A stretch of DNA of 64,000 nucleotides from Salvia splendens (lineage: Eukaryota; Streptophyta; Magnoliopsida; Lamiales; Lamiaceae). Location of the stretch: contig NC_056044.1 of the NCBI RefSeq assembly GCF_004379255.2, positions 4,241,001-4,305,000 of the forward strand, written 5' to 3'. The position numbers and the translations under genes are program-made. The notes beneath the pieces are model-generated. The model was not told where the DNA came from, made no database searches, and worked only from the letters and a program-made list of their open reading frames with translations. Shown here in pieces: positions 1 to 10,480 of this stretch (positions are counted from its first letter, which is position 1; the number at the start of each line of letters is the position of its first letter).

Positions 1-3000
1 GCCATTTAAAGAAATCTTGCAATGCTTGGAGAAGGAAGCAAGGGCAAGAGATGGCTGGCAACCTGGAGACTGCTGATCTAGCTCAAGAGGTGGAGGCCAA
101 CGAGGCCTTGAATATACACTCAGGAGCAAAGATTGAAGAGTGCTGGATTATGGACTCGGGCTGCTCCTTCCATATATGCTCTCACAAATCCTGGTTTCAA
201 GAATTGTCAGCATGGAGAGGATCAGTGATGCTGGGGAATGATCAGACGTGTGATGTCAAGGGCATTGGGGAGATCAAGCTCAGAATGAAGGGTGGAAGTG
301 TCAAGACTCTCACAGAGGTCAGGTTTATACCACAAATCAAGAGAAACTTGATCTCTCTTGGATTGTTAGAATCAAAGGGGTACAAGTTTGATTCCAGTAA
401 TGGGATTCTCAGAGTAACAAAGGGTTCCAGAATCATTATGGAGGCCCAAAGAAAGAATAGCTTGTACTACTTGCTGGGAGAGACAGTGGTTGATGCAGTG
501 AATGTTGCTCAGTCAGAGAATCTTAATATTTGGCATGCTAGGCTGGGACATGTGGGTGAAAAGGGCATCAGGCAGCTGGCCAAACGTGGTGTGATGAAGT
601 TAGGTACATCAGAGAAACTGAGTAAGTGTGAATCTTGCATTCTTGGAAAGGCGAAGAAGCTGCCATTCACTGGTGGGAAGCACACTTCAACCGCACCCTT
701 TGTGTATGCCCACAGTGACCTTTGGGGGCCATCTCCAACTGAATCCATAGGTGGAGGTAAGTATTTCATCTCCATCATAGATGATTATTCAAGAAAAGTA
801 TGGATATATATCCTGAAAGAGAAGTCCCAAGCATTTGAGAAGTTTAGAGAATGGCATGCTAGATATGAGAATGAGAAAGGGTCAGTGCTGAAATATCTTA
901 GGACTGATAATGGCATGGAGTTTCTGTCTACTGAATTTGATAGCTTCTGTAAGGAGAAGGGAATAAGGAGACATAGGACAGTGCCAAGAAACCCCCAACA
1001 AAACGGGTTGGCAGAGAGAATGAATAGGACATTGCTAGAGAAAGTGAGATGTATGCTATTTTATTCTGGAATGCCAAAGAAGTTTTGGGCAGAGGCCGTT
1101 TCTACTGCAGCTGCTCTCATCAATAAGTGTCCTTCTTCAGCAATCTCTGATGAGACCCCAGATCAGAGATGGTATGGGAGCTTGGGAGATTATTCTGCAT
1201 TGAAGATTTTTGGATGTGCAGCTTATGCACATATAAGGCAGAATAAATTAGAACCAAGAGCCAAGAAATGTGCAATGTTAGGATACCAAGATGGTGTGAA
1301 GGGATACAGATTGTGGAACTTGGATGGAGAAGGTCAGAATGTTATAGTGAGCAGAGATGTAATATTCAATGAAGAAGAAATGCCATTCAAGAAAAATGGA
1401 AGAGCCTCTGATGGTGGCAGCAGCTCTAGTATGCAGAACTTTGAGTTTGGTGAAGGATCTGGTGGGACAGATACAGATGAGGATGCTGATATTACAGAAA
1501 ATCAAGAAGAAGGTGGAGTACTTAATCCTCAACCAGCTCAGGATGCGAGTGATCATGATCCACCAATGGAGCAAGCTGCTGCAAGTCAGGAAATTAGAAG
1601 GAATCCGAGGAGGAATGCAGGCTTGCCTAGTAGGTTTTCAGATTATGATATGAGCTTCTTTGCTCTATGTGTAGCAGAAGTACTCATGTTTTCAGAGCCC
1701 TCGACCTATGAAGAAGCCATGAGTTGCAAGGAAAGTCAGAAATGGATCAAGGCCATGGAAGAAGAAATTGAGTCCCTATTGAAAAATGGAACTTGGGTTT
1801 TGGTGATTGATCCAGGGATACAGAAACTGATCAGTTGCAAATGGTTGTTCAAAAAGAAGGTAGAGGTGGGGGAGGTTGAAAGCATACGTTTTAATGCAAG
1901 GCTGGTTGCTAGGGGGTTCACACAAGTGGAGGGAATTGATTACACAGAGGTGTTCTCTCCAGTGGTGAAACATACTTCCATTCGGATCTTGTTGGCCATG
2001 ACTGCTCATTTTAACTGGGAGCTGCATCAACTCGATGTGAAGACAGCCTTTTTACATGGAGATCTAGAGGAAACAATCTACATGATGCAGCCTAAAGGCT
2101 TTGAGAAACCTGGAGAGGAGAAGAAAGTTTGCTTGCTGAAAAAGAGCCTATATGGCCTCAAGCAAAGTAGTAGGCAGTGGAACAAGAAATTCCATGAGCA
2201 GATGGAGCTGATGGATTTTGAGAGATCAAACTTTGATAGCTGTGTGTATATCAAGAGAAAGGGAGATCTGATAGTTGCCTACTTATTGCTGTATGTAGAT
2301 GACATCCTGTTGGCTGGATCTAGCAAGAATGAGCTGCAGATTGTCAAGAAGGAACTAAAGCAGAAGTTTGAAATGAAAGACCTTGGGGAGGCAAAGCGGA
2401 TCCTAGGGATGGATATCATCAGAGACAGAGGAAAAAGGGAGCTGAGGTTGGTTCAAGCTGATTACATCAGGAAGGTGATAGAAAAGTATCAAGTGAAGGA
2501 TGCAAGGTTAGTCTCCACTCCATTGGCAGGCCATTTCAAACTTAGCAAAGAACAAGAGCCAAAGACAGATGAAGCTAGAAGGGAAATGAGTCTGATACCC
2601 TATGCGAATATAGTGGGCAGTGTGATGTACTTGATGATTTGTACAAGGCCGGATGTTGCTCATGCTATAAGCGTGGCCAGTAGGTACATGGCTGACCCGG
2701 GCAGAGAGCACTGGGCCGCGCTGAAATGGATCTTGAAGTATCTAAAGGGATCTGTAATGATTGGTTTGAAGTTTGGTGGTGGAGCCTGGTCTGAAAAGGA
2801 TGAAGTTCTTGAGGGATTTTGTGATTCGGATTATGCTGCCAACTTGGACAACAGAAAATCCCAAAGTGGCTACATATTCACGTTATTTGGCACAGCAGTG
2901 AGTTGGAAATCAAATCTACAGTCTGTGGTTGCATTGTCTACGACCGAGGCTGAGTATATTGCGCTAACAGAGGCTGCAAAGGAAGGAAAATGGCTGCAAG

Positions 3001-3170
3001 GGATACTACAAGATCTAGGAATGAAGCTGGGAGCAGTGAAGATTAACTGTGACAGCAACTCGGCTATATGTTTAGCAAAACATCAAATGTTCCATGAGAG
3101 GTCGAAGCATATAGATGTGAGGAGACACTTCATCAGAGATGAGATTCAAAGTGGAAAGATCATGTGGTGA
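1..3170 (+). CDS. Ty1/copia element A polyprotein, 5'-truncated by window edge
   Basis: Retrotransposon polyprotein for reverse transcription and integration. The frame is already open at base 3, where the end of a gag zinc knuckle (GHLKKSC-like) is read, so the ATG at 51 is internal and gag lies left of the window. Counting from that ATG: protease motif DSGCSFHIC (about 36-44); GAG-pre-integrase WHARLGH and CESC; integrase core with HSDLWGP, LRTDNG and PQQNGLAER; a variable acidic linker (about 440-530); reverse transcriptase with YVDDILLAG; RNase H with CDSDYA, STTEAEY and SKHIDVRRHFIRDE. It is open for 1,039 codons and ends at a premature TGA (3168-3170) caused by a one-base loss, since the normal C-terminus continues in the next frame. 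Its closest relative in the window is element B. Very sure of the family. Confidence 0.95.
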   Translation, partial: HLKKSCNAWRRKQGQEMAGNLETADLAQEVEANEALNIHSGAKIEECWIMDSGCSFHICSHKSWFQELSAWRGSVMLGNDQTCDVKGIGEIKLRMKGGSVKTLTEVRFIPQIKRNLISLGLLESKGYKFDSSNGILRVTKGSRIIMEAQRKNSLYYLLGETVVDAVNVAQSENLNIWHARLGHVGEKGIRQLAKRGVMKLGTSEKLSKCESCILGKAKKLPFTGGKHTSTAPFVYAHSDLWGPSPTESIGGGKYFISIIDDYSRKVWIYILKEKSQAFEKFREWHARYENEKGSVLKYLRTDNGMEFLSTEFDSFCKEKGIRRHRTVPRNPQQNGLAERMNRTLLEKVRCMLFYSGMPKKFWAEAVSTAAALINKCPSSAISDETPDQRWYGSLGDYSALKIFGCAAYAHIRQNKLEPRAKKCAMLGYQDGVKGYRLWNLDGEGQNVIVSRDVIFNEEEMPFKKNGRASDGGSSSSMQNFEFGEGSGGTDTDEDADITENQEEGGVLNPQPAQDASDHDPPMEQAAASQEIRRNPRRNAGLPSRFSDYDMSFFALCVAEVLMFSEPSTYEEAMSCKESQKWIKAMEEEIESLLKNGTWVLVIDPGIQKLISCKWLFKKKVEVGEVESIRFNARLVARGFTQVEGIDYTEVFSPVVKHTSIRILLAMTAHFNWELHQLDVKTAFLHGDLEETIYMMQPKGFEKPGEEKKVCLLKKSLYGLKQSSRQWNKKFHEQMELMDFERSNFDSCVYIKRKGDLIVAYLLLYVDDILLAGSSKNELQIVKKELKQKFEMKDLGEAKRILGMDIIRDRGKRELRLVQADYIRKVIEKYQVKDARLVSTPLAGHFKLSKEQEPKTDEARREMSLIPYANIVGSVMYLMICTRPDVAHAISVASRYMADPGREHWAALKWILKYLKGSVMIGLKFGGGAWSEKDEVLEGFCDSDYAANLDNRKSQSGYIFTLFGTAVSWKSNLQSVVALSTTEAEYIALTEAAKEGKWLQGILQDLGMKLGAVKINCDSNSAICLAKHQMFHERSKHIDVRRHFIRDEIQSGKIMW

Positions 3171-3271
3171 AAGTTCCTACCGAAGAAAATGCATCAGACA
3201 TGTTGACAAAATCTCTGCCAACTTCGAAATTCAAACATTGTTTGAAGTTGGTTGAGATTGTGGAGTGTTGA
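3164..3271 (+). pseudogene. Frameshifted C-terminal tail of element A polyprotein
   Basis: Read from 3164, the frame gives about 35 more codons of typical copia C-terminus (motifs VPTEEN, ASDMLTKSLP, FKHCLKLV) ending at TGA 3269-3271, which overlaps the start of the LTR. The join to the main frame needs one base restored near 3162-3166, so a single deletion shortens the polyprotein of this copy. Confidence 0.8.
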
Positions 3272-3480
3272 AGCTTGTAACAAGGATTGAGAAGGGAATC
3301 CAGATATTGATGGAGTTTTGCAAGGACAAGGTGGAGATTTGTGAAAGTGTGTCCATGCAAACTACTGGAGCTCGGCTTCTGAGCTCGGAAATGAAGCTCG
3401 GCTTTGAGTCCGGTTGTGATCGAGTGGTGGAGCCTCGGCAGCTCCGAGAAGAGATCAAGAAATAAAGCTCGGCTTTGAGC

Positions 3481-3580
3481 TAGCCGAGAAAGGCAGTTCG
3501 GTTGATAGCCGAGAAAGGCAGTTCGGTTGATAGCCGAGAAATGCAGTTCGGTTGCTAACCAAGAATGGCAGTTCGGTTTT
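3481..3580 (+). repeat. 25-bp tandem repeat in U3 of LTR A
   Basis: Four consecutive copies of a 25-bp unit (TAGCCGAGAAAGGCAGTTCG plus GTTGA) start at 3481, 3506, 3531 and 3556. The last copy has diverged. GCTCGGC words are also scattered upstream. The position just 5' of the TATA box suggests a promoter or enhancer role, which is inference. Confidence 0.85.
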
Positions 3581-3650
3581 AGCCGAGCAGCGGTTATAAC
3601 TAACTTTGGGAAATAGAGTTAGTTGGATTTTATTTCTTGATTGCATCTTG

Positions 3651-3658
3651 TATAAATA
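3651..3658 (+). promoter_or_regulatory. TATA box of LTR A
   Basis: TATAAATA lies inside the LTR downstream of the 25-bp repeats, at the place expected for the U3/R boundary. Confidence 0.65.
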
Positions 3659-3917
3659 GCTCGATAGAGCTCAGTAGTGAGAGAGCAGAATTACACCATA
3701 TACACACACTCAGAGAGATTAAATCTCAAGATAGCAAGCAGTTGTGAGCGGTAGCGTGTGAGTGTGAGTTCGTTGTAATTGTAAAGAGTTCGTCAATAAG
3801 ATTCCGGTCATCTTCTCCGTGGACGTAGGTGGATTATCACCGAACCACGTTATATCGTTTGCGTGCTTTATTTCCTCGTTCGTGCGTGTGTGAGATCGGC
3901 GGTATCGCGACCCAACA

Positions 3918-4176
3918 CTTATCTTTGAATTCCATTACGTAAAACACATTAATATCACGAATTACTGTATACGTTGAGCAACAATCAAGAAATGACAGTA
4001 GTAATAAGTTGGGCAAAAACTACGAAAGAGCAACACTAACATGTTGAGCAACATATAATGAAGATGATATAAAAGTAAAATCAAGTAGTATTAAACCAAA
4101 AATTTGAAAAAAAATCATTTTTTTTGTTATTTAATTAATTTATGGCTGGCCATAATATGGCCGTATAGCTTTATTC
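3918..4176 (+). mobile_element. Right part of a MITE interrupted by element A
   Basis: The sequence matches 21134-21376 almost base for base, apart from a short extra stretch near 4037-4052, and ends at the same TAGCTTTATTC terminus. It starts exactly at the LTR end of element A, so the left part of the MITE should lie beyond the missing 5' LTR. Confidence 0.85.
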
Positions 4177-4643
4177 CAAATTATAATGCATTTTGCTTAT
4201 GGAAACCGTGGAAACTCCACTACTGACTTCATAACCTTACTCCCTCTTTATTTTCAAACCAAATTAAATGTCATATAGTGATATAAGTTACAACTAATTA
4301 TTGGAGAGATCGGGAATAAATAAGTTTTCTATGTATGTTAATAATTAAAATTACAACTAGAGAGCCATGTTAGAGAATGGAATTAAAGATGGATGAAATA
4401 GAAATGTACAAATTATAGTACTAGTAAAATTGTTCCATTAGCAAATTGACTATTGCTTATTAAATCATGAAAGAATAGGATGGAGTTAAGGAATTTATAA
4501 GCTGTTATGAATTTTCGCAACTAATTATAATTAGTTGTTACTTAAAAGCTCAAACACCTTTAAAAAATTAAAATATTTTAAACAACTTATAAATTTTAAA
4601 ATAGTCATAAACTTAAAAATTTCTAGCTACTTGATAATTTATT
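4177..4643. other. AT-rich intergenic stretch
   Basis: No coding potential, RNA or clear element ends are visible. It is the flank into which element B inserted. Confidence 0.5.
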
Positions 4644-4648
4644 ATTTT

Positions 4649-4975
4649 TGTAAATGTTGTATGCTCATTGCTGAGAAGATCACAAATCGGAGATGAAGAA
4701 ATGGTCTTACTGCTCCAAAGCTTCAGGAGCCGTTAGATGTCGCGCCTAATCTGAGATTGAATCTCAGCCGTTGGATCCAACTAGCCGTTGGATTTGAGTG
4801 TGGAATAAGTAGGTTGTTAGCTGTGTAGTTAGTTAGTTTTGTTTCAGTTTTTCGAGCTTCATCTTCATTGTTGAGAGTGAATTAGATTGTAGCAACATTC
4901 AAGAAAGCAATACAATTCCTTTACTTCTCAAATCCAGTTTGTTCTTCAATTGTGTTTCTCGATTAATTTCCAACA
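4649..4975 (+). repeat. 5' LTR of element B (327 bp)
   Basis: It starts TGTAAATGTTG and ends TTTCCAACA. The same sequence is recovered by joining 9030-9044 to 16791-17103. It is short for a copia LTR, and no strong TATA box is seen. Confidence 0.92.
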
Positions 4976-4977
4976 AG

Positions 4978-4994
4978 TGGCGCCGTCTGTGGGA
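4978..4994 (+). other. Primer-binding site of element B
   Basis: TGGCGCCGTCTGTGGGA lies two bases after the 5' LTR. The TGGCGCCGT core would pair with the CCA end of a tRNA ending ACGGCGCCA (tRNA-Asp-like). The tRNA identity is inferred. Confidence 0.6.
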
Positions 4995-5040
4995 ACTCCG
5001 GCGAGAGTATCAATCGAGTAAGATCCAGGCGAAGCAGACA

Positions 5041-8000
5041 ATGACTTCAAGATTCGAAGCCGAAAAGTTTACTGGCAAGAACGACTTCAGCCTATGGAGG
5101 ATGAAGATGAAGGCTATGTTAATCCAGCAGGGTTTGTCGGAGGCTCTGGCACCGGCGAGCAAGGAAGGCGAAGGCCAAGTGCTCGATGAAAAAGCTAAGA
5201 CCAAGCGTGCTGAGATCTTTGCAAAAGCGCACAGCACGGTGGTGTTATGCTTAGGCGACAAGGTGCTGCGAGAAGTTGCAAAGGAGACAATCGCGGCTGG
5301 AATTCTTGAGAAACTTGAAGACTTGTACATGAAAAAGTCTCTTGCGAATCGACTCTTTATGAAGCAGAGGCTGCACTCATATCATTTCTTGGAGGAAAGA
5401 AACATAATCGAGCAGTTGGAGGATTTTGATAAAGCGCTCGATGATTTGGAGAACATTGATGTTTCAATCGGTGACGAAGACAAGGCTATATTGCTGCTCA
5501 ACGCTTTGCCGAAACCTTATGATCAGTTGCGGGATGCCATACTCTTTGGAAGGGAAGGCACAATCACTTTACTTGAAGTTCAAAATGCCCTTAGAGCCAA
5601 GGATCTACAGAAGAAAGGCAATAAGGTGGCCGAGGTTGTTCCTGAAAGCTTGAACATCAAGAAGTTCAAGGCTAAAAGGAATTTCAAGAAAGGTGAGGGC
5701 TCAAAAGCATCTGCAAGCGATCAAAAGGAGACTCGGTCTTGTCATTGGTGCAAGAAACCGGGTCACCTAAAGAAAGGTTGTTTCGCATGGAAGAAGAGAC
5801 AAGCAAATGAAGCCGCGCAAGGAAAGAACACTACTGACTTCGTGGAAGAAAATGCAGATTCTCCTGAGGTCTTGAATGTGATGGCATATGAAGATGGTGG
5901 TTCTTGGATCCTGACTCAGGCTGTAGTTTTCATATATGCCCATGTGTGGAGTTCTTTACTGATCTAAAAGAGTCTAGTGGCACTGTGGTACTTGGTAATA
6001 ATCAAGTCTGCCATGTTGAAGGTATGGGGAATGCGAGACTTAGATTGGATGATGGATCTGAAAAGATACTAAGTGATGTCAGATTAATCCCAACTGTGAA
6101 GAGGAATCTGATATAATTGAGAATGCTTGAAAAAATGGGGTGTACTTTTGAATCCTCAGATGGAATCATGAAGATCAGAAAGGGCTCTACTGTGATCATG
6201 CTTGGTGAAAGAAAATGGAGTCTCTATTATCTTTGTGGTAGTGCAGTGAAGGCTGCAAAGGAGCAAGTGAACCATGCTGCATCAAAATCTATAACACATG
6301 AGAATGGGGCATCCAGCAGATGACAGTATCAAAGAGTTGATCAAGAAGGGAATAATCCAAGGAGTTGATGAAAAATCCAGTGAGCCATGTGAAGAGTTCA
6401 TTCTTGGCAAATCCAAGAAACTCCCATATCCAAAAGGTAAACACTCTTCACAATCACCCCTAGATTATGCTCATAGTGATTTGTGGGGGCCGGCTCCTGT
6501 GATTTCAGTTGGAGGGGGGGAAGTACTACATGTCTATAATCGATGATTACTCAAGGAAAATGTGGCTGTATATTTTGAAAGAAAAATCAGAGGCTTTTCA
6601 GAAATTCAAGGAATGGTGCTCTCTGGTTGAAAAAGAAAAGGGCAACACATTGAAGTGTCTGAGAACAGACAATGGACTTGAGTTTCTGTCCAAGGAATTT
6701 AATAAATTTTGCCTTGAGAAAGGGATTAAGAGACATAGGACAGTCCCTCTCAATCCTCAACAAAACGGAGTGGCAGAGAGAGCAAACCGAACTATTCTAG
6801 AGAGGGTCAGATATATGCTACTTAGCTATGGGATGGAGAAAAGGTTTTGGGCTGAAGCTGCTGCCACTGCTATCAAGTTAATGAACAAGTGTCCATTATC
6901 AGCAATAAATGGAGACACTCCTGACTTTAGATGGTATGGGAGACATGGGGATTATGCAACTCTCAAGATTTTTGCCTGTCAAGCTTATGCTCATCTCAAG
7001 CAAGGCAAGTTAGATGCTAGAGCTTTAAGGTGTGTGTTTCTGGGATATCAAACTGGTGTGAAGGGGTACAGACTTTGGTGCATTGAACCAGGGAATCATA
7101 AGATTATTGTGAGTAGGGATGTAATTTTCACTGAATCTGTGATGCCTCTTAAAGGAATGCATGATGTTGAAAAGGTTGTTATATCTGGTGAGCATGCTGC
7201 CAGGTCAGAGGTGGAGCCTGCTGAAATAACTCAGGGTGAAGCTGATAAGAGTGAAGATGAGTTTGCACAAGATAAATCAGATGGAGACACTGAGGATCTC
7301 AGTCAATATCAGCTAGCTCGAGATAGAACCAGAAGAAGAAACATCAAGATTCTTGCCAGATATGCAGACTCAGAAATGCTGTACTTTGCCTTGTGTGTGG
7401 CTGAGGAGGTGGAATTTGCAGAGCCAGCAAATTACAAGGCTGCTATGGAGAGCAAAGAGAGAAGTGAGTGGCTGAAGGCCATGATTGAAGAAATTGACTC
7501 TCTGCTAAAGAATGGAACATGGGTGCTTGTTGACAGAGTTGAGGGGAGAAGAATTGTGAGCTGCAAGTGGATTTTTAAAAAGAAGCTAGAATATGATGAT
7601 AATAAGAAGATTAGATTCAAGGCTAGGCTTGTGGCTAGTGGCTTCACTCAAGAACATGGGGTTGATTACAGTGAAGTCTTCCCACCCGTTGTAAAGCACA
7701 CCTCCATTAGAACTCTACTGGCTGTAGTTGCTAAATTGGATTGGGAGCTGGAGCAGCTCGATGTGAAGACAGCTTTTTTGCATGGAGATTTGGTGGAGAC
7801 AATCTACATGCAACAGCCAGAGGGGTTTGAGAAGGTTGGGGAAGAGAATAAGGTGTGCCTGCTGAAGAAGAGTATATATGAGCTGAAACATGCTAGCAGG
7901 CAGTGGCACCTTAAATTTGATAATCATGTGTTGAGAAATGGATTCATCAGATCAAAGTATGATGAATGCATGTACATCAAGAAGAAAGAAGGCAAGAATG

Positions 8001-8997
8001 TGGCTTACTTACTCTTGCATGTTGATGACATGTTAGTGGCTGGATCATGCAAGAGAGTCATCCAAGAAATCAAGGATGATCTGAGATGTGCATTCGACAT
8101 GAAAGATCTGGGAAGTGCCAAGAGAATTTTGGGCATGAATATAGTCAGAAATCGAGCCAAGAAAGAGATATGGTTGAATCAATCTGATTACATATCAAGG
8201 CTAGTGAAAAGATTCAAGATGAGTGAGTCAAGCGCAACTTCAACACCATTGGCTCAGCATTTCAGGTTATCTGTGGAACAGAGGCCAAAGACTGACCAAG
8301 AAAGACTTGAGATGCAGAAAATCCCTTATTCTAATATTATGGGCAGCATCATGTATGCAATGATATGTTCAAGACCAGATATAGCTCAAGCCATCAGTGT
8401 CACTAGCAGATTTATGAGGGATCATGGAAAATAGCACTGGTTGGCTCTGAAATAGATCTTTAAATACCTAAATGGAGCTGGGGATATTGGGATTCTGTTC
8501 AGAGGGAATGATGAAGTAAGGGGAGATGCATTAGTGGGGTATTGTGACAGTGGCTATGCTGGAAATGTTGACAATAGAAAGTCTCAATCAGGTTATATCT
8601 TCACTTTATATGGAGGAGCAGTGAGCTGGAAATTAAGCTTGCAAATTGTGGTTGCCTTTCCACGACTGAGACAGAATATATAGCCTTGACATCCGCAGTA
8701 CATGAGTCATTTTGGCTCAAGGGAATAGCAGCAGACTTCAGCATAATTCAGTCTGCAGTGGCCATTGGTTGTGACAGTAGCAGTGCTATACCTTTGGCCA
8801 AGAATAATGTGTTTCATGAAAGGAGCAAGCACATAGATGTGCGTTAGCATTTCATCAGAGAAGAGATAGAGAAAGGAAGGGTGAAAGTGTTCAAAGTAGA
8901 CACTTTGGAAAATCCAGCCGATATGCTTACCAAGACTTTGCCAAAGGAGAAGTTTGAGCAATGGTTGAAGCTGGTTGGAATGTGTAGGAAAGATTGA
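5041..8997 (+). pseudogene. Gag-pol of copia element B, multiply frameshifted
   Basis: The ATG at 5041 begins gag (KFTGKNDFSLWRMKMKAML), followed by the zinc knuckle CHWCKKPGHLKKGC near 5740-5790. A one-base loss near 5910 shifts into the protease (DSGCSFHIC). Further damage: TAA at about 6114, a frame change near 6295, an extra G in the G-run at about 6512-6518, TAG codons at about 8432 and 8453 (the second where copia RNase H linkers have Trp), a frame change near 8658, and TAG at about 8846. Between these breaks the integrase (LRTDNG, NPQQNGVAER), the RT (here LLHVDDMLVAG rather than YVDD) and the RNase H are clear. The last readable codons end at 8997, just before the polypurine tract AAGGTGGAGAAT. 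It cannot make a working polyprotein. Confidence 0.92.
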
Positions 8998-9029
8998 CTA
9001 CTCAGCAAGAAACATTCAAGGTGGAGAAT

Positions 9030-9044
9030 TGTAAATGTTGTATG
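9030..9044 (+). repeat. First 15 bases of the 3' LTR of element B
   Basis: TGTAAATGTTGTATG equals the start of the 5' LTR. Its last five bases (GTATG) are repeated at 16786-16790 as the target duplication of element C. Confidence 0.9.
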
Positions 9045-9488
9045 TGTTAGGAATTCTTGTGTTCATCTAATGAGCGCAGCAGAAATTACATACAAGAATA
9101 ACAGATCTAGATTCATAATCATATTGCAAGTTGAGCATGTATAACACAACGAAACTAAATCTTACTTGTTGTTGTGTTTTCTTCTACGATTGTGTCCTGC
9201 AAGTTGAATCCACTACTATCGAGGTCCACGTGTATTCTGATCCGATGCAGGAACAATTCTTCGGTACAATCGCTCTATAGAGAAAGCTAGGAATTCTCTA
9301 CAAAGCTTTACGTATTTTCTCTCTAATGTTACGATATTTCTCATCTCCCACAATGGAGAATAAATGACCATTATATAGACAAAGAGTCATTAGGGTTTCA
9401 TGATTATTGGGCTTATGGACTAAATATAATTGTAGCCCAACTATAATTATTTAATCCATATTAATCTAATCTAGCCCATATCCTTTCA
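9045..9488 (-). repeat. 3' LTR of element C (left copy)
   Basis: 444 bp, beginning TGTTAGGAATTC and ending ATCCTTTCA on the plus strand. It is about 99 percent identical by eye to 16342-16785. Confidence 0.95.
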
Positions 9489-9502
9489 ATTTCCCACTTG
9501 AA
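9489..9502 (-). other. Polypurine tract of element C
   Basis: On the minus strand, AAGTGGGAAATT abuts the left LTR, which is the expected plus-strand priming site. Confidence 0.7.
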
Positions 9503-10480
9503 CTAGCATTAGATATAATACGCAGTTCCAACTTTGTACCCTTGAGCGGATCAAAATACACTTATAGTGTGACCCTTTAGGCCCCCATTATCGACGACGA
9601 TCTAATCGAAGTCTGCACAAAACTCCTAGACTGCATTGGCAGCGTAGCTCGATATATGAAGGACGTTTACGTGAATTCGGTAAACAAGCCTTTACACAAA
9701 GTTTATAGTAATATCCTTTCATTCACGAACCACCCGATTGAGCCTAAGATTTGTCATGTGTCATCCAAATAGCTCAATCACTTTATCTCATCTTTATTAA
9801 ATGACCCATTCGATCATATTCAATTACTTTAATTGAATATATCTTTGCATTGGCCAATGACTTAATGGTCAAGTAATATAGAGAATTTGAGTGTTCTCTC
9901 GAAATTCTAATCGAGGAATGAATTTCATTCTTGGCTCAACTACCATTTCCATTTATCTTATGATGTACCCAACACAAGTCCGTGTCTTAATCCTCCGAGG
10001 GGAGGCAAAGCATTGTACAAGGTCAAAGCACACCACTCAACAAACAAAATGCGTAATGACCTCAGATCCAAGGACTATTACATACTTCATGTACTAATAA
10101 ACTGTAGACACTTAACAAAACAGTTTAATAGTAGGGTATACCAATACTCTCCAAAGTATACCATGTGTCCATCACGAGTATCTAATATCTCATAGTTGTG
10201 AGAACAACTACATTCTCGAAGAATGTGATGCAAACCCCATTCTTGATGATCATTGGCTAGGGCTATTTTAGAATTATACTATATCATTAATGTCTCACAC
10301 CATTAACGACAGTCATAATTCAAGGGAACACATATTTAGAATAAAATCAAACATTTAAAATAATTATTCCAATAAGTGCACAAAACCCATAGGAAATAAA
10401 ATTTTCATATAATGTGATCAAGTAATATTGTCTCAACACAAAATGTTTCAAAGACATATAAAACTGTAACTCCCACTGAT
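9503..10480 (-). other. 3' untranslated stretch of element C
   Basis: About 980 bp between the pol stop and the polypurine tract. Nothing coding is seen. Long 3' leaders of this kind occur in copia elements. Confidence 0.5.

Larger units (their letters stand above)
3266..3917 (+). repeat. 3' LTR of copia element A
   Basis: The LTR begins TGTTG and ends CAACA, which are exact inverted repeats. It is preceded by a purine-rich tract (GATTGTGGAG) and contains a TATA box at 3651 and 25-bp enhancer-like repeats. The following five bases, CTTAT, are the likely target-site duplication. They fall inside a MITE sequence that exists uninterrupted at 21009-21376. The 5' LTR lies outside the window. Confidence 0.88.
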
